A DNA stretch of 16,201 nt, taken from Cyanobium sp. (lineage in GTDB: Bacteria > Cyanobacteriota > Cyanobacteriia > PCC-6307 > Cyanobiaceae). The number at the start of each line of letters is the position of its first letter. Positions within the stretch are counted from its first letter, which is position 1. The translations under genes were made by a program, and so were the position numbers. The notes below the pieces were generated by a model that saw nothing but the letters and a program-made list of their open reading frames with translations, had not been told where the DNA came from and did no database searches. Where the stretch lies: the NCBI GenBank assembly GCA_014191535.1, contig BJHC01000006.1, forward strand, positions 1 to 16,201, written 5' to 3'. This document shows positions 5,872 to 13,979 of this stretch, one piece after another.

Positions 5872-7689
5872 GTGGATCCACAAGTGGTGCTGCAGCAGGT
5901 GTTCGGTTACCCCAGCTTCCGTGGCCCCCAGGAGGCCATCGTGCGCCATGTGGTCGGCGGTGGCTCGGCGCTGGTGCTGATGCCCACGGGTGGCGGTAAA
6001 TCCCTCTGTTATCAAGTGCCGGCCCTCTGCATGCCGGGCCTCACGGTGGTGGTCTCACCCCTGATTGCCCTGATGCAGGACCAGGTGGCCGCCCTGCAGC
6101 AGGCGGGGGTGGCGGCGGAGGGATTGCATTCCGCCCTGGACCCCCAGCAGACCGCCCAGGTGTGGTCGCAGCTGCAACGGCAGGAGCTGAAGTTGCTGTA
6201 CGTCTCACCGGAGCGGCTGCTGGCGGGGGACCTGCTGGAGCAGCTGGGGTCGCGGGTGAGCCTGTTCGCCATCGATGAAGCCCACTGCGTCTCCCAGTGG
6301 GGGCATGACTTTCGGCCTGAGTACCGCCAGCTCGACCAGCTGGCCCAGCGCTTCCCGGCGGTGCCGCGGCTGGCGCTCACCGCCACCGCCGACCCCCGCA
6401 CCCGGGAGGACATCCGCGAGCGGTTGGGCCTGCAGGCGGACCAGGTGTTCCTGGCCAGCTTTGATCGCCCCAACATCCGCTACCTGCTGCGCAGCAAGCA
6501 GCAACCACGGGAGCAGTTGCTCTCCTTTCTGGAGGAGCAGCGCGGATCAGCGGGGATCGTCTACGCCCGGTCGCGATCACGGGTGGATCAGCTCACCGCC
6601 GTGCTGAGGGAGGCGGGCTACCCGGCGGTGGCGTATCACGCCGGGCTTGAGTCGGAGGTGCGCCGCCAAGCCCTGGAGGCGTTCCGCCTCGGCAGTGATG
6701 TGGTGGTGGTGGCCACGATCGCCTTCGGAATGGGCATTGACAAACCCGATGTGCGGTTCGTCGCCCATGTGGATCTGCCCAAGAGCCTCGAGGCGTACTA
6801 CCAGGAAACCGGCCGCGCCGGCCGCGATGGGCTGCCCGCCGTGGCCTGGATGGTGCATGGCCCGGGGGACATCCCCCAGCTGCGGCGCTTCATCGACGAC
6901 TCCGCCGCTGCGCCGGAGCAGAAACGGATTGAACACGGCAAGCTCGAGGCTCTGATCGCCTACAGCGAAGCGGCCGGTTGTCGCCGGCAGGTGCTGTTGC
7001 GCCACTTCGGTGAAACCCTGGCGGAGCCCTGTGGCAACTGCGACGGCTGCCTGGAGCCGCAACGCCGGCAGGATTGCCGGGTGGCGGTGCAGAAAGTGCT
7101 GTCCACGGTGTTCCGCACGGGCCAGCGCTTCGGTGCGGCCCACATCGTTGACGTGCTGTTGGGGGCCAACAGCGAGCGGTTGCGCAGCCTGGGCCACGAC
7201 CAGCTGAGCGTGTTCGGCATCGGCAGCGAGTTGGATCGCAACCAGTGGCGGGCCGTGATCCGGCAGCTGCAAAGCCGCGACGTGCTGGTGTCACCGGCCG
7301 AGGCCCGCGGCGGCCTGAGTTTCGGAGCCGATGCCCTGGTGCGCCCCCTGTTGCGCGGCGAGGAGCCGGTGGACCTGGCGCTGCCGGATCCGACACCAAC
7401 CGGGCGGCGCAGCCGGCGCGCCGCCAACGGGGCGGGTGCTGAGGCCCCTGGGGTGGCGATCGATCCAGGGAACCCCCTGCTGGCGGCCCTGAAGGCCTGG
7501 CGGCTGGCCCAGGCCCGGGAGCAGGGGGTGCCGCCCTATGTGGTGTTCCACGACCGCACCCTGCTGGAACTCACGGCCCAACGGCCCCTCAGCCTGGAGC
7601 AGCTCTCCGCGGTGGGGGGCATTGGTCGCGCCAAGCTCGAGCGCTACGGCGAGGCCCTGCTGCAGGTGTTGTCGGACAGGGACCTCTAG
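5872..7689 (+). CDS. recQ: ATP-dependent DNA helicase RecQ
   Basis: RecQ is a 3'-5' DNA helicase of recombination and fork repair. From GTG 5872 it has 605 residues, close to E. coli RecQ. In order: Walker A TGGGKS (39-44), the DEAH box with [18 protein letters not shown] from residue 135, motif III LTATAD, motif V with [18 protein letters not shown], motif [12 protein letters not shown], the zinc cluster C..Q.LLRHFGE...PCGNCDGC, the RQC winged-helix region, and a C-terminal HRDC domain from about [11 protein letters not shown] to the end. All domains are complete. The frame is open far upstream, through the permease gene on the other strand, but conserved sequence only begins near [16 protein letters not shown] 5872 is the only suitable start codon between the divergent permease start and that point. 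aroB follows after 28 nt, probably on the same transcript. Confidence 0.96.
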   Translation: MDPQVVLQQVFGYPSFRGPQEAIVRHVVGGGSALVLMPTGGGKSLCYQVPALCMPGLTVVVSPLIALMQDQVAALQQAGVAAEGLHSALDPQQTAQVWSQLQRQELKLLYVSPERLLAGDLLEQLGSRVSLFAIDEAHCVSQWGHDFRPEYRQLDQLAQRFPAVPRLALTATADPRTREDIRERLGLQADQVFLASFDRPNIRYLLRSKQQPREQLLSFLEEQRGSAGIVYARSRSRVDQLTAVLREAGYPAVAYHAGLESEVRRQALEAFRLGSDVVVVATIAFGMGIDKPDVRFVAHVDLPKSLEAYYQETGRAGRDGLPAVAWMVHGPGDIPQLRRFIDDSAAAPEQKRIEHGKLEALIAYSEAAGCRRQVLLRHFGETLAEPCGNCDGCLEPQRRQDCRVAVQKVLSTVFRTGQRFGAAHIVDVLLGANSERLRSLGHDQLSVFGIGSELDRNQWRAVIRQLQSRDVLVSPAEARGGLSFGADALVRPLLRGEEPVDLALPDPTPTGRRSRRAANGAGAEAPGVAIDPGNPLLAALKAWRLAQAREQGVPPYVVFHDRTLLELTAQRPLSLEQLSAVGGIGRAKLERYGEALLQVLSDRDL

Positions 7690-7717
7690 CCTCAGCCCAC
7701 GCCAGTTCGCCACGGCC

Positions 7718-8845
7718 ATGACGGTCTCGCCGGTCACCCCCAGCGCCCTGCGCAGCATCCCGGTGGAGCTGAGCACCCATCCCTATCCGATCGTGATCGG
7801 TGACGGCGCCCTGGGGTCCCTCGGGGCCCAGGTGCAGGCCCAGGGCTTCAAGGCCGGCACCAAAGTGCTGGTGGTCACCAATCCCGTGGTGAACAGCCAT
7901 TACGGCGCCACGGCCCTGGCCAGCCTGCGGGCAGCGGGATACGACGCCCAGCTGTTGGAGATTGACGCCGGGGAGGACCAGAAGACCCCGGCGACGGTCG
8001 CCCTGATCCATGACGCCGCCTTCGCCCAGAAGCTGGAACGCGGCTCCCTGATCGTGGCCCTGGGTGGTGGCGTGGTGGGCGACATGGCGGGCTTCGCAGC
8101 CGCCAGCTGGCTGCGGGGGATCGCCGTGGTGCAGGTGCCGACAACCCTGCTGGCCATGGTGGATGCCTCCATCGGCGGCAAGACCGGCGTGAACCATCCC
8201 GGTGGCAAAAACCTGATCGGCGCCTTCCACCAACCCCGGCTGGTGCTGATCGATCCCCAGTGCCTGGCGACCCTGCCGCCACGGGAATTCCGCGCCGGCA
8301 TGGCGGAAGTGATCAAGTACGGCGTAATCGGCGAGGGGGCTCTGTTTGCAGATCTGGAGGCGGCCGGGGAACGGTTGGCCGCCATGGATCAACTCCCCCC
8401 GACCCTGCTGCAACAGATCCTGGAGCGCTCCGCAGCGGCCAAGGCCAAGGTGGTGGCGGCGGATGAACGGGAGGGGGGCCTGCGGGCGATCCTCAACTAC
8501 GGCCACACCCTGGGCCATGTGGTGGAAGCCCTCTGCGGCTACGGCACCTACCTGCATGGGGAAGCGGTGGCCATCGGCATGGTGGCCGCCGGGGAGCTGA
8601 GCCTCGAGCTGGGGCTGTGGAGCGCCGACGACCAGCGCCGCCAGCGCCAGGTGATCGCCGCGGCGGGGTTGCCCGTGCGCTGGCCCGAGCTCCAGGCCGA
8701 GGCGGTGCTGGCCTGCCTTCAGGGGGACAAAAAAGTGCGCGACGGCCGCGTGCGGTTTGTGCTGCCCACGGCCCTCGGTGCAGTGGAGATCCGCGACGAC
8801 GTCAGCGGCCAGCAGGTGCTGGCGGCGCTGCAACGCTGCAGCTAA
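7718..8845 (+). CDS. aroB: 3-dehydroquinate synthase (AroB)
   Basis: AroB converts DAHP to 3-dehydroquinate, the second step of the shikimate pathway, with NAD and a divalent metal. The protein has 375 residues, normal length. The NAD-binding [11 protein letters not shown] (116-126) is followed by [19 protein letters not shown] (141-159). The metal ligands are Glu197 in MAEVIKYG, His263 in NYGHTLGH and His280 in [11 protein letters not shown]; the 17-residue spacing of the two histidines matches E. coli. The start ATG 7718 leaves a 17-residue lead before the first strand; no Shine-Dalgarno is evident. Its TAA stop overlaps the TAG stop of the convergent methyltransferase gene by three nucleotides. 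Call is firm. Confidence 0.97.
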   Translation: MTVSPVTPSALRSIPVELSTHPYPIVIGDGALGSLGAQVQAQGFKAGTKVLVVTNPVVNSHYGATALASLRAAGYDAQLLEIDAGEDQKTPATVALIHDAAFAQKLERGSLIVALGGGVVGDMAGFAAASWLRGIAVVQVPTTLLAMVDASIGGKTGVNHPGGKNLIGAFHQPRLVLIDPQCLATLPPREFRAGMAEVIKYGVIGEGALFADLEAAGERLAAMDQLPPTLLQQILERSAAAKAKVVAADEREGGLRAILNYGHTLGHVVEALCGYGTYLHGEAVAIGMVAAGELSLELGLWSADDQRRQRQVIAAAGLPVRWPELQAEAVLACLQGDKKVRDGRVRFVLPTALGAVEIRDDVSGQQVLAALQRCS

Positions 8846-10035
8846 GCCAGCGGCGGATCCTGCAGAAACAGGCTCTGGGGATCACCGGCCACACCCCGGG
8901 CGAAGGCCAGCCAGCGGAAATCCCCCAGGGTGGTGGGATCAACGAGGCGCAGCAGGGCTTCGCGGCGGCTGAGCAGTTGGGGCAGCTGGGCTGGATCCTG
9001 CTGCTGCAACCCATGCAACCGTTGGGCCAGGCCCAGGGCCAACAGCGCCTCCCCCTGGCGCCGCTGGCCCAGGAAACCCCAGCCAGCGGTGGTGGCGGCG
9101 GTGACCAGGGTTTCGATGCAGAGGTGGGCGGTGAGATCCCAGTGCCCCGGCTCCAGCAGGGGATCGTTGCTGGCGCCCTGCTGCCGGTAGGCCATCAGCG
9201 TGCCCTGACTGCGCTGGGGCGCGTAATACCGCCAGGCCTCATGGGCGTAATCCACCACCAGCAGCTGGCCCGCCTTCAGGGCTGCGGCCGCTTGCTGCAG
9301 CCAGGGATGCAAGCCGGGATGCAGCTCGCTGCACCAGCCGGCGGCACGCTGGGCCCCGGCAACGGCAAGGCCTAGCGGTTCCAGTTGGGCGGCCAGCTGG
9401 GTGGGGAGGGGCTCGCCGGTGTCGAGCTGCAGCTGCGGTTGGACCGCCTCTGAGCCCCCGCCTGGGCCTGCCCCCTCCCGCAGGGACACCCCCTGCCGTC
9501 GCCACTGGGCACCGTCCCAGACGATGCGCTCCACCGGCAGGGCATCCAGCACCTCATGGGCCAGCATCACCCCACACACCGGGGCCAGGGCCAGCTGCTC
9601 AAAGCTGAGCCAACGGCAGGGCAGAGGGCAGGCGGCCAGCAGGCGGCGCTGACGCTCCGCCATCCCCCCATTGGGCTCCACCAGCACCAGTTCCGTGCGT
9701 GCCGCCAGGGCCGGCCAATCGGCGGCGAGGGCCTCGGCCAGCTGCAGGGCGAGATGGCCCTCACCGGGCCCCGTTTCCACCAGCGCCAGGGAACAGTCCA
9801 GGGGCTGCTGCTGCAGCCATTGGGCGATCTGGGGGGCCAAGAGGGCCGCGAAATCAGGCCCGAGCGAGGGGGAGGTGGCGAAATCACCGCGCGGCCCCAC
9901 CTGAAGCCGGCCGCTGCCATAGGCCCCCTGCACCGGGTCGTGCAACACCCAGTCCATGTAGGTGCTGAAGGGGACCCATCCGCCGTGGTCACGGAGGCGG
10001 TCCACCAGCCAGGGGGGAGCGGGGTGGCTGGTCAC
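8842..10035 (-). CDS. SAM-dependent methyltransferase, MidA/NDUFAF7 family (COG1565)
   Basis: The protein has 397 residues and carries the hallmarks of the MidA/NDUFAF7 family. These are the N-terminal [20 protein letters not shown] (23-42), [20 protein letters not shown] (50-69), the SAM-binding [13 protein letters not shown] (86-98), the acidic strand end ELVLVEPN (115-122), and [12 protein letters not shown] (159-170). In mitochondria NDUFAF7 methylates an arginine on the 49-kDa complex I subunit during assembly. Cyanobacteria have the homologous NDH-1 complex, so a maturation role there is a reasonable inference but not shown. The start is GTG 10035; no better upstream start is seen. It is convergent with aroB, with stops interlocked in CTAA (8842-8845), and divergent from the TPM-domain gene with 48 nt between starts. 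Confidence 0.88.
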   Translation of the reverse strand: MTSHPAPPWLVDRLRDHGGWVPFSTYMDWVLHDPVQGAYGSGRLQVGPRGDFATSPSLGPDFAALLAPQIAQWLQQQPLDCSLALVETGPGEGHLALQLAEALAADWPALAARTELVLVEPNGGMAERQRRLLAACPLPCRWLSFEQLALAPVCGVMLAHEVLDALPVERIVWDGAQWRRQGVSLREGAGPGGGSEAVQPQLQLDTGEPLPTQLAAQLEPLGLAVAGAQRAAGWCSELHPGLHPWLQQAAAALKAGQLLVVDYAHEAWRYYAPQRSQGTLMAYRQQGASNDPLLEPGHWDLTAHLCIETLVTAATTAGWGFLGQRRQGEALLALGLAQRLHGLQQQDPAQLPQLLSRREALLRLVDPTTLGDFRWLAFARGVAGDPQSLFLQDPPLA

Positions 10036-10083
10036 GCCGGTGCGGGGGGGTCAGGGAGAATGCTGGCCACTGAAGCAGGCGCC

Positions 10084-10899
10084 ATGACGCGACCCAGAGG
10101 AGTGATGGCCTGGTTGGCCGGGGCCGTGCTCAGCCTGGCGCTGCTGCTGGGGCTTTGGGCCGCACCGGCCCAGGCCTATGACAACCCCGATCTGTTGCCG
10201 GATCACCCCACGGCGGTGATCGATCTGGCCAAGATCCTCACCGACACCCAGCGCAGCGCCCTGGAGGCGGAACTCGACGATTTCGAGCGGGTCAGCGGCT
10301 GGAAACTGCGGGTGCTCACCCAGTACGACCGCACCCCCGGCCTGGCGGTGAAGGACTTCTGGGGACTGGATGAACGCTCCCTCCTGCTGATCGCCGATGA
10401 GCGCGGCGGCAATTTGCTCAACTTCAACGTGGGGGATGCGCTATTCGCGCTGATGCCGCGCACCTACTGGGTTGAACTGCAAACCCGCTTCGGCAACCAG
10501 TACTACGTGCGCGACAACGGTCAGGACGCCGCCATTCTCGACGCCCTCCACACCGTGAAGGGCTGCCTGGAGATCGGTGGCTGTCAGGTGGTGCCGGGGC
10601 TGCCCCAGGAGCAATGGGTGCTCACCCTGGCCACGTCGATCCTGGGGGGCCTGATCGTTGGGTTCGCCGCCTACCCGCGCAAGCCGGAACACACGGTGGA
10701 GTGGGCCTGGGTGCTGCTGTTGTCACCGCTGTGGGTGATTTTGTTCGGCGTGTTCGGCGTCGCGCCGATCATCACGCGCACCCCCGATGTGCTGCCCCTG
10801 GTGCGCAACGCCCTCGGCTTTGTGGGGGCCATCGCAGCCGCCTACCTGATCGCCCAAAACACGGTCGGCAAGGCAAGGCTCAAGGACGGAGAGACCTGA
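10084..10899 (+). CDS. TPM-domain protein, Psb32/TLP18.3-like, probably photosystem II repair
   Basis: The protein has 271 residues. A signal peptide (about 8-31) ends in WAAPAQA before YDNPDLLP. A TPM domain follows at about residues 40-170 (AVIDLAKILTDTQRSALEAELDDFE..., SLLLIADERGGNLLNFNVG). Two or three transmembrane helices follow at roughly 179-197, 206-230 and 237-257. In Arabidopsis TLP18.3 and Synechocystis Psb32, TPM-domain proteins on the lumenal side assist PSII repair and protect against photodamage. I infer a similar role. The start is uncertain: ATG 10060 (adding eight residues, Shine-Dalgarno-like AGGGAG too close) and ATG 10108 (after GAGGAGTG) are alternatives in the same frame, all upstream of the hydrophobic core. 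The stop TGA 10897-10899 faces the next gene's stop two bases away. Confidence 0.85.
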   Translation: MTRPRGVMAWLAGAVLSLALLLGLWAAPAQAYDNPDLLPDHPTAVIDLAKILTDTQRSALEAELDDFERVSGWKLRVLTQYDRTPGLAVKDFWGLDERSLLLIADERGGNLLNFNVGDALFALMPRTYWVELQTRFGNQYYVRDNGQDAAILDALHTVKGCLEIGGCQVVPGLPQEQWVLTLATSILGGLIVGFAAYPRKPEHTVEWAWVLLLSPLWVILFGVFGVAPIITRTPDVLPLVRNALGFVGAIAAAYLIAQNTVGKARLKDGET

Positions 10900-10901
10900 G
10901 C

Positions 10902-11759
10902 TCAGCGGCCCTGGGCCAGGCTGCGGGGACCGACCCGATCCAGGCGCTCGAGCCGGCAACGCAGCGACTCGGCGGGCTCACAGCTGGGCAGCTCAGCCAC
11001 CACGGGGACCACGCCAGCGATGGCGCGCAGCTCCGCCAGGTTGCGCTCATAGAAGGCCTTGAGAGCGGCATAGCGCTTCACCGGCTGGCCATAAAAACTG
11101 CGACCGCCCAGGGTGGGGAACGAGGCCCATTCCGGTGCCAGTCGGGCCGCCAGCACCGGGGTGAACACCCCCTGATCCGCCAGGGGTAGGGCGCCACGAC
11201 GCTGGATCAGAAAGATGGCCGCCTGGTCTTGCACATCAGGGCCGAAACCGGGGAGCTGCAGGCTGCGGCTGGCCCGTTCCCAGGTGAACGGCATGAACTG
11301 ATAGGCACCGGCGGCGGCACTGGCGTAACCACCCGAATAGATGACGCGATCGGGGTGACGCTCCAGGTGGGGCATCAATCCGCCACCGAACATGACGCGG
11401 TAGCCGAGGTTCTCACCACGGGCCCAGGTGCCCTCCGCATAACGGATGGTGTTGAGCAGGGCGCGACGCTCCGGCGTGATCGCAAAGCGAAAGGGCTGCC
11501 CCTCACCGGCAGCACCGTCGGTGGCGTTCAGCAGGGCCAGCTGGGAATGGGGGCGTGGGGCCGATGGCATCGAGTGATCGGCGCCTTCGGTCGCTGCGGT
11601 GCCAGCGGCGTTGGCCGCCGCCATCAACTGGGCGTGGGCGGGAGCCTGGAGCACGGGGCCGGCAAGACAGCAACCGGCGGCGAGGGCCAACAGACTCAGG
11701 CGACGCTGATCAGGCAAAACGCTGGAGCGAAGGACAAACGCCAAGCAACAAGCACCCAC
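10902..11759 (-). CDS. Secreted lysozyme-like protein, lambda endolysin-type (GH104) domain
   Basis: The precursor has 285 residues. A signal peptide is likely at about 20-43 (LSLLALAAGCCLAGPVL..APAHAQ), then a linker rich in Ala, Ser and Thr to about residue 92. Residues 95-225 match the lambda R (GH104) fold: RRALLNTIRYAEGT with the presumed catalytic Glu109, GYRVMFGG (119-126), SGGYASAAAGAYQFMPFTW (142-160), DVQDQAAIFLIQRRGALPL (175-193) and PEWASFPTLGG (209-219). The domain cleaves peptidoglycan glycan strands. No other phage gene is nearby and the domain is fused to a bacterial export signal, so a housekeeping wall-remodelling role is more likely than prophage lysis. A C-terminal tail with Cys260 and Cys268 follows. 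The GTG start at 11759 is tentative; in-frame TTG codons further in remain possible. Confidence 0.85.
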   Translation of the reverse strand: MGACCLAFVLRSSVLPDQRRLSLLALAAGCCLAGPVLQAPAHAQLMAAANAAGTAATEGADHSMPSAPRPHSQLALLNATDGAAGEGQPFRFAITPERRALLNTIRYAEGTWARGENLGYRVMFGGGLMPHLERHPDRVIYSGGYASAAAGAYQFMPFTWERASRSLQLPGFGPDVQDQAAIFLIQRRGALPLADQGVFTPVLAARLAPEWASFPTLGGRSFYGQPVKRYAALKAFYERNLAELRAIAGVVPVVAELPSCEPAESLRCRLERLDRVGPRSLAQGR

Positions 11760-11782
11760 CGCAGGCAGCAGGGTGTTGATGA

Positions 11783-11820
11783 CGCACCAAAACTGTGCGA
11801 GCTTGATGAAACATCAAGCT
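11783..11820. repeat. Two adjoining perfect stem-loops just upstream of the GH104 start
   Basis: CGCAC at 11783-11787 pairs with GTGCG at 11795-11799 across a 7-nt loop. Immediately next, AGCTTGATG at 11800-11808 pairs with CATCAAGCT at 11812-11820 across a 3-nt loop. The nearer edge lies 24 nt from the proposed GTG start, so in the minus-strand transcript both hairpins would sit in the 5' leader near the ribosome-binding region. They could act on translation or transcript stability, or be a protein-binding site; nothing here decides between these. Confidence 0.5.
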
Positions 11821-11842
11821 GGACAACTTGAGTTCACAACTG

Positions 11843-11954
11843 GCGCTAGCGCAGTGGTGATGAAAGAGTCAGAATTAGTTGCGCAGAGTTTGTCACACAA
11901 ACCCGCAGGAGCCATTGCATTAGTGACACTCGCACAAGTGTCTACTTGTACAAG
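11843..11954. repeat. Cluster of four short inverted repeats
   Basis: Four perfect elements lie within 112 nt. They are the palindrome GCGCTAGCGC (11843-11852); GTTTGT/ACAAAC with a 3-nt loop (11888-11902); GACACT/AGTGTC with a 6-nt loop (11925-11942); and the palindrome CTTGTACAAG (11945-11954). The last two adjoin. Palindromes without loops suggest regulator sites rather than RNA hairpins. No known regulator is identified. Confidence 0.45.
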
Positions 11955-12008
11955 AATCACGCAACAGCTTTGAAACAGCAATCCAGAACAAGAGTTTGCT
12001 ATGCGAAT

Positions 12009-13079
12009 TCAAAGGGATCGACCTAGCCGCTGCAGCACCTTTGCCGCTTGACCATCGCCACCATCTGCCAGGGGGGCCCTGGCCGGAGGGAGCAAGGGCA
12101 GGTGCAGCTGCCAATCCCCCTGCTGCAACTGGTCGCGGCTGATCAAGCGATGCCAGCTGTGCTGCTGCACCGCCTGCTCGAGCACCGGCGCCTCCGCGAA
12201 GCCCTCCCGCCGCACCACCTGCAGGCCGACACCCGCTGCCATGGCCTCGCAGTAGCTGCTGTAGCCGGGCTTGGTGAGCAGGCGACCGCAGAGGGGCAAC
12301 ACCTCCAGGGGCCGCAGATCCGCGGGGATGCGGATTTGATTGGGCGCTGCGCAGGCCAGGGCTGAATCGGCCACCAGGAAGCGGTGATCGGGCCAGGCCT
12401 CAAACAGTTCGCGACCGACCGAAAGGCCCATGCCCCCGAAGCCCACCAGCACGGTGTGCTGGGGATCCAGCTCAAGGCCCAGGCGCCTGCGGAGGTCGGC
12501 CGGATCATGGCGGGGACGCCCGGGGGTGAGCCCCACCACCGTGGTGGGCACGTTCCAGGGCATCGGCATCGCGAAGGGACACTGGATCAACGCGGTGCCC
12601 TGGCGATAGGCGCTGGTGGCCGCCTCAGCCCAGGGGGCAAAGGCCGGACCCATGGGGCCGTAGATGGCATCCCAACCGAAATTGCCCATGAACACCAACG
12701 GGGCTTCCAGCTGCTCAGCCAGCTGGGCGGCAGCCGGGGGCACATCCGCCAGCACCAACACAGGGCCGGGCTGCTGCCGAAGCCAGGCGAGCTCTGTGGC
12801 GATCTGCCCAGGCAACACCTGTTGCAACTGCTCGAGGGCGATGAGGGTGGCGGCCGGGTCGGAACCGAGGGCATCGGCCTGGAGCACCCCCACATCCCAG
12901 CGGCAGGGGCGATGGTCGTAGGGCACCGGGCCGAAGGCCAGCTGCAGAAATGCGGGGGGCAAGGGGGTGGAGAGCACCAGCCGCCACTGGGGCTCCAGCC
13001 CGTGCAGGGCGGTGAGCACGGAGGCCACCCGGGAGCCATGGCCGTAGCCATGGCCGCTGACACAGGCGTAAATCAGCAC
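12009..13079 (-). CDS. Glycosyltransferase-fold protein resembling the N-terminal half of plant L-arabinokinase
   Basis: The protein has 356 residues and a two-domain GT-B layout. The N-terminal domain starts [22 protein letters not shown] (first glycine-rich loop at 9-16) and continues with WDVGVLQADALGSDPAATL (61-79) and VFMGNFGWDAIYG (129-141). The C-terminal domain has VLVGFGGMG (210-218) and a donor-site-like LLTKPGYSSYCEAMAAGVG (267-285). By memory these segments parallel the N-terminal region of plant ARA1-type arabinokinases (YVTGHGFGHATR..., DCGVVQ.DAL, NFSWD.IY, G.IGYGT.SEAL), which carry a separate C-terminal GHMP kinase that is absent here. Donor and acceptor are unknown. Its GTG start lies inside the end of the upstream phosphoesterase gene (7-nt overlap), implying coupled translation. 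Confidence 0.72.
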   Translation of the reverse strand: MLIYACVSGHGYGHGSRVASVLTALHGLEPQWRLVLSTPLPPAFLQLAFGPVPYDHRPCRWDVGVLQADALGSDPAATLIALEQLQQVLPGQIATELAWLRQQPGPVLVLADVPPAAAQLAEQLEAPLVFMGNFGWDAIYGPMGPAFAPWAEAATSAYRQGTALIQCPFAMPMPWNVPTTVVGLTPGRPRHDPADLRRRLGLELDPQHTVLVGFGGMGLSVGRELFEAWPDHRFLVADSALACAAPNQIRIPADLRPLEVLPLCGRLLTKPGYSSYCEAMAAGVGLQVVRREGFAEAPVLEQAVQQHSWHRLISRDQLQQGDWQLHLPLLPPARAPLADGGDGQAAKVLQRLGRSL

Positions 13080-13963
13080 GGTTGGAGGGTCCCCTGGCGC
13101 CGCAGGCTCTGCTGATACAGCAGCCGGCCATCGAGCCCGTACCAGCGGTGGCTCACCTCCACCGGTTGGCCATCCCGCAACACGACCCAGCTGAAGTGGC
13201 GCAACTCACGGCCCTGGTCGTCGCGGCTGTGGCGGGGCACGAACGCGGTGTTCAGGTAGGTGGTGCCGCCGCGATCGATGCAGTAACTGCGCCGTTCCCC
13301 CTGCCCCCGCTTTAGGCGGTGATGCATGTGACCAAACACCACCAGGGGCACAGGGCGACGACGGCGAATGCGATCAATGGCCAGGGCGAGGTCCTGGTCG
13401 CCCCAGTCACAGGCGGGGGGTTTCCAGTCGCGGCCGCAGGGGTCGCCCGCATCACTGCCCAGGCCCGAGGGGCCGCAAGGGGCCAGCCGCCCCGGGGGGA
13501 GGGCTGGATCGGCGGCCTCCGCAGCGGCCACGATGCGCTGGGCCGAGGCCTCCAGGGTGACGGGGCCGAACACGGCCTGGCTGGCGCGGCTGAGGTGGAA
13601 CCCGCCTCCAGCGGTGACGGGACGGGCCCCCACCACCGCCAGGCCCGGGGGATGCAATTCCCGCAGCCCCCAGCCGCAATGCCGATCCCCCAGCAGCTCC
13701 AGTTGACGCGCGAGGGTGCGGCCGGAGGGGTCACGGCCGGCATCGTGGTTGCCGAGGATGCAGGCCAGCGGGAGCGGCAGGGCAGCCAGCCGCTGCGGAA
13801 TGCGCGCCTGGCCGTCGCTGAGGTCACCCACCACCAACAGGGCATCCGGGGCCAGCCGTTCCAGCAGCTGTTCATCACTGGCATCCCACTGGCCGTGCAG
13901 GTCTCCGGCGATGGCGATGCGGAGCTCGGCCAACCCGATGCCTAGGCTTTCGCCATCCTGCAT
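13073..13963 (-). CDS. Metallophosphoesterase, TIGR04168-like
   Basis: From ATG 13963 the protein has 296 residues with a calcineurin-like metallophosphoesterase core. Motif I is GDLHG (Asp21, His23), motif II GDLSDG (46-51), motif III GNHD (71-74) and the last motif GHMHHRL (211-217). The segment [17 protein letters not shown] and the [10 protein letters not shown] stretch (236-245) recall the TIGR04168 family of cyanobacteria and plants, whose substrate is unknown to me. Where I expect AHNGP, carrying the fourth-motif His, the sequence reads APCGP (161-165), so one metal ligand may be missing. A GTG at 14005 would add 14 residues and overlap nadA. The gene is divergent from nadA and overlaps the downstream glycosyltransferase gene by 7 nt. 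Confidence 0.82.
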   Translation of the reverse strand: MQDGESLGIGLAELRIAIAGDLHGQWDASDEQLLERLAPDALLVVGDLSDGQARIPQRLAALPLPLACILGNHDAGRDPSGRTLARQLELLGDRHCGWGLRELHPPGLAVVGARPVTAGGGFHLSRASQAVFGPVTLEASAQRIVAAAEAADPALPPGRLAPCGPSGLGSDAGDPCGRDWKPPACDWGDQDLALAIDRIRRRRPVPLVVFGHMHHRLKRGQGERRSYCIDRGGTTYLNTAFVPRHSRDDQGRELRHFSWVVLRDGQPVEVSHRWYGLDGRLLYQQSLRRQGTLQPC

Positions 13964-13979
13964 CAGTTCAGGCCAAGCC

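Larger units (their letters stand above)
11760..12008. other. Low-GC, hairpin-rich spacer upstream of the GH104 gene
   Basis: This is the longest spacer in the window. By hand count 84 of 180 bases (11821-12000) are G or C, far below the flanking genes. Both neighbours read on the minus strand, so it must hold the end of the glycosyltransferase transcript and the promoter and leader of the GH104 gene. Five or more short perfect inverted repeats crowd 11783-11954 and are listed separately. A 66-codon plus-strand frame (11773-11973) crosses it, but its third positions are about 45% G/C (30 of 66), unlike any neighbour. I see no convincing -10/-35 pair. Confidence 0.6.

Noticed and set aside
11938..11951. 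NtcA-like site (GTA-N8-CAC on the minus strand) upstream of the GH104 gene
   Set aside because: It has one mismatch to GTA-N8-TAC and no suitable -10 element at the expected distance; such matches are common by chance.
11773..11973. 66-codon plus-strand frame in the low-GC spacer
   Set aside because: Third-position G/C is about 45%, unlike all neighbours, there is no ribosome site, and it is built over several inverted repeats. Chance is the simpler reading, though a foreign small gene is not excluded.
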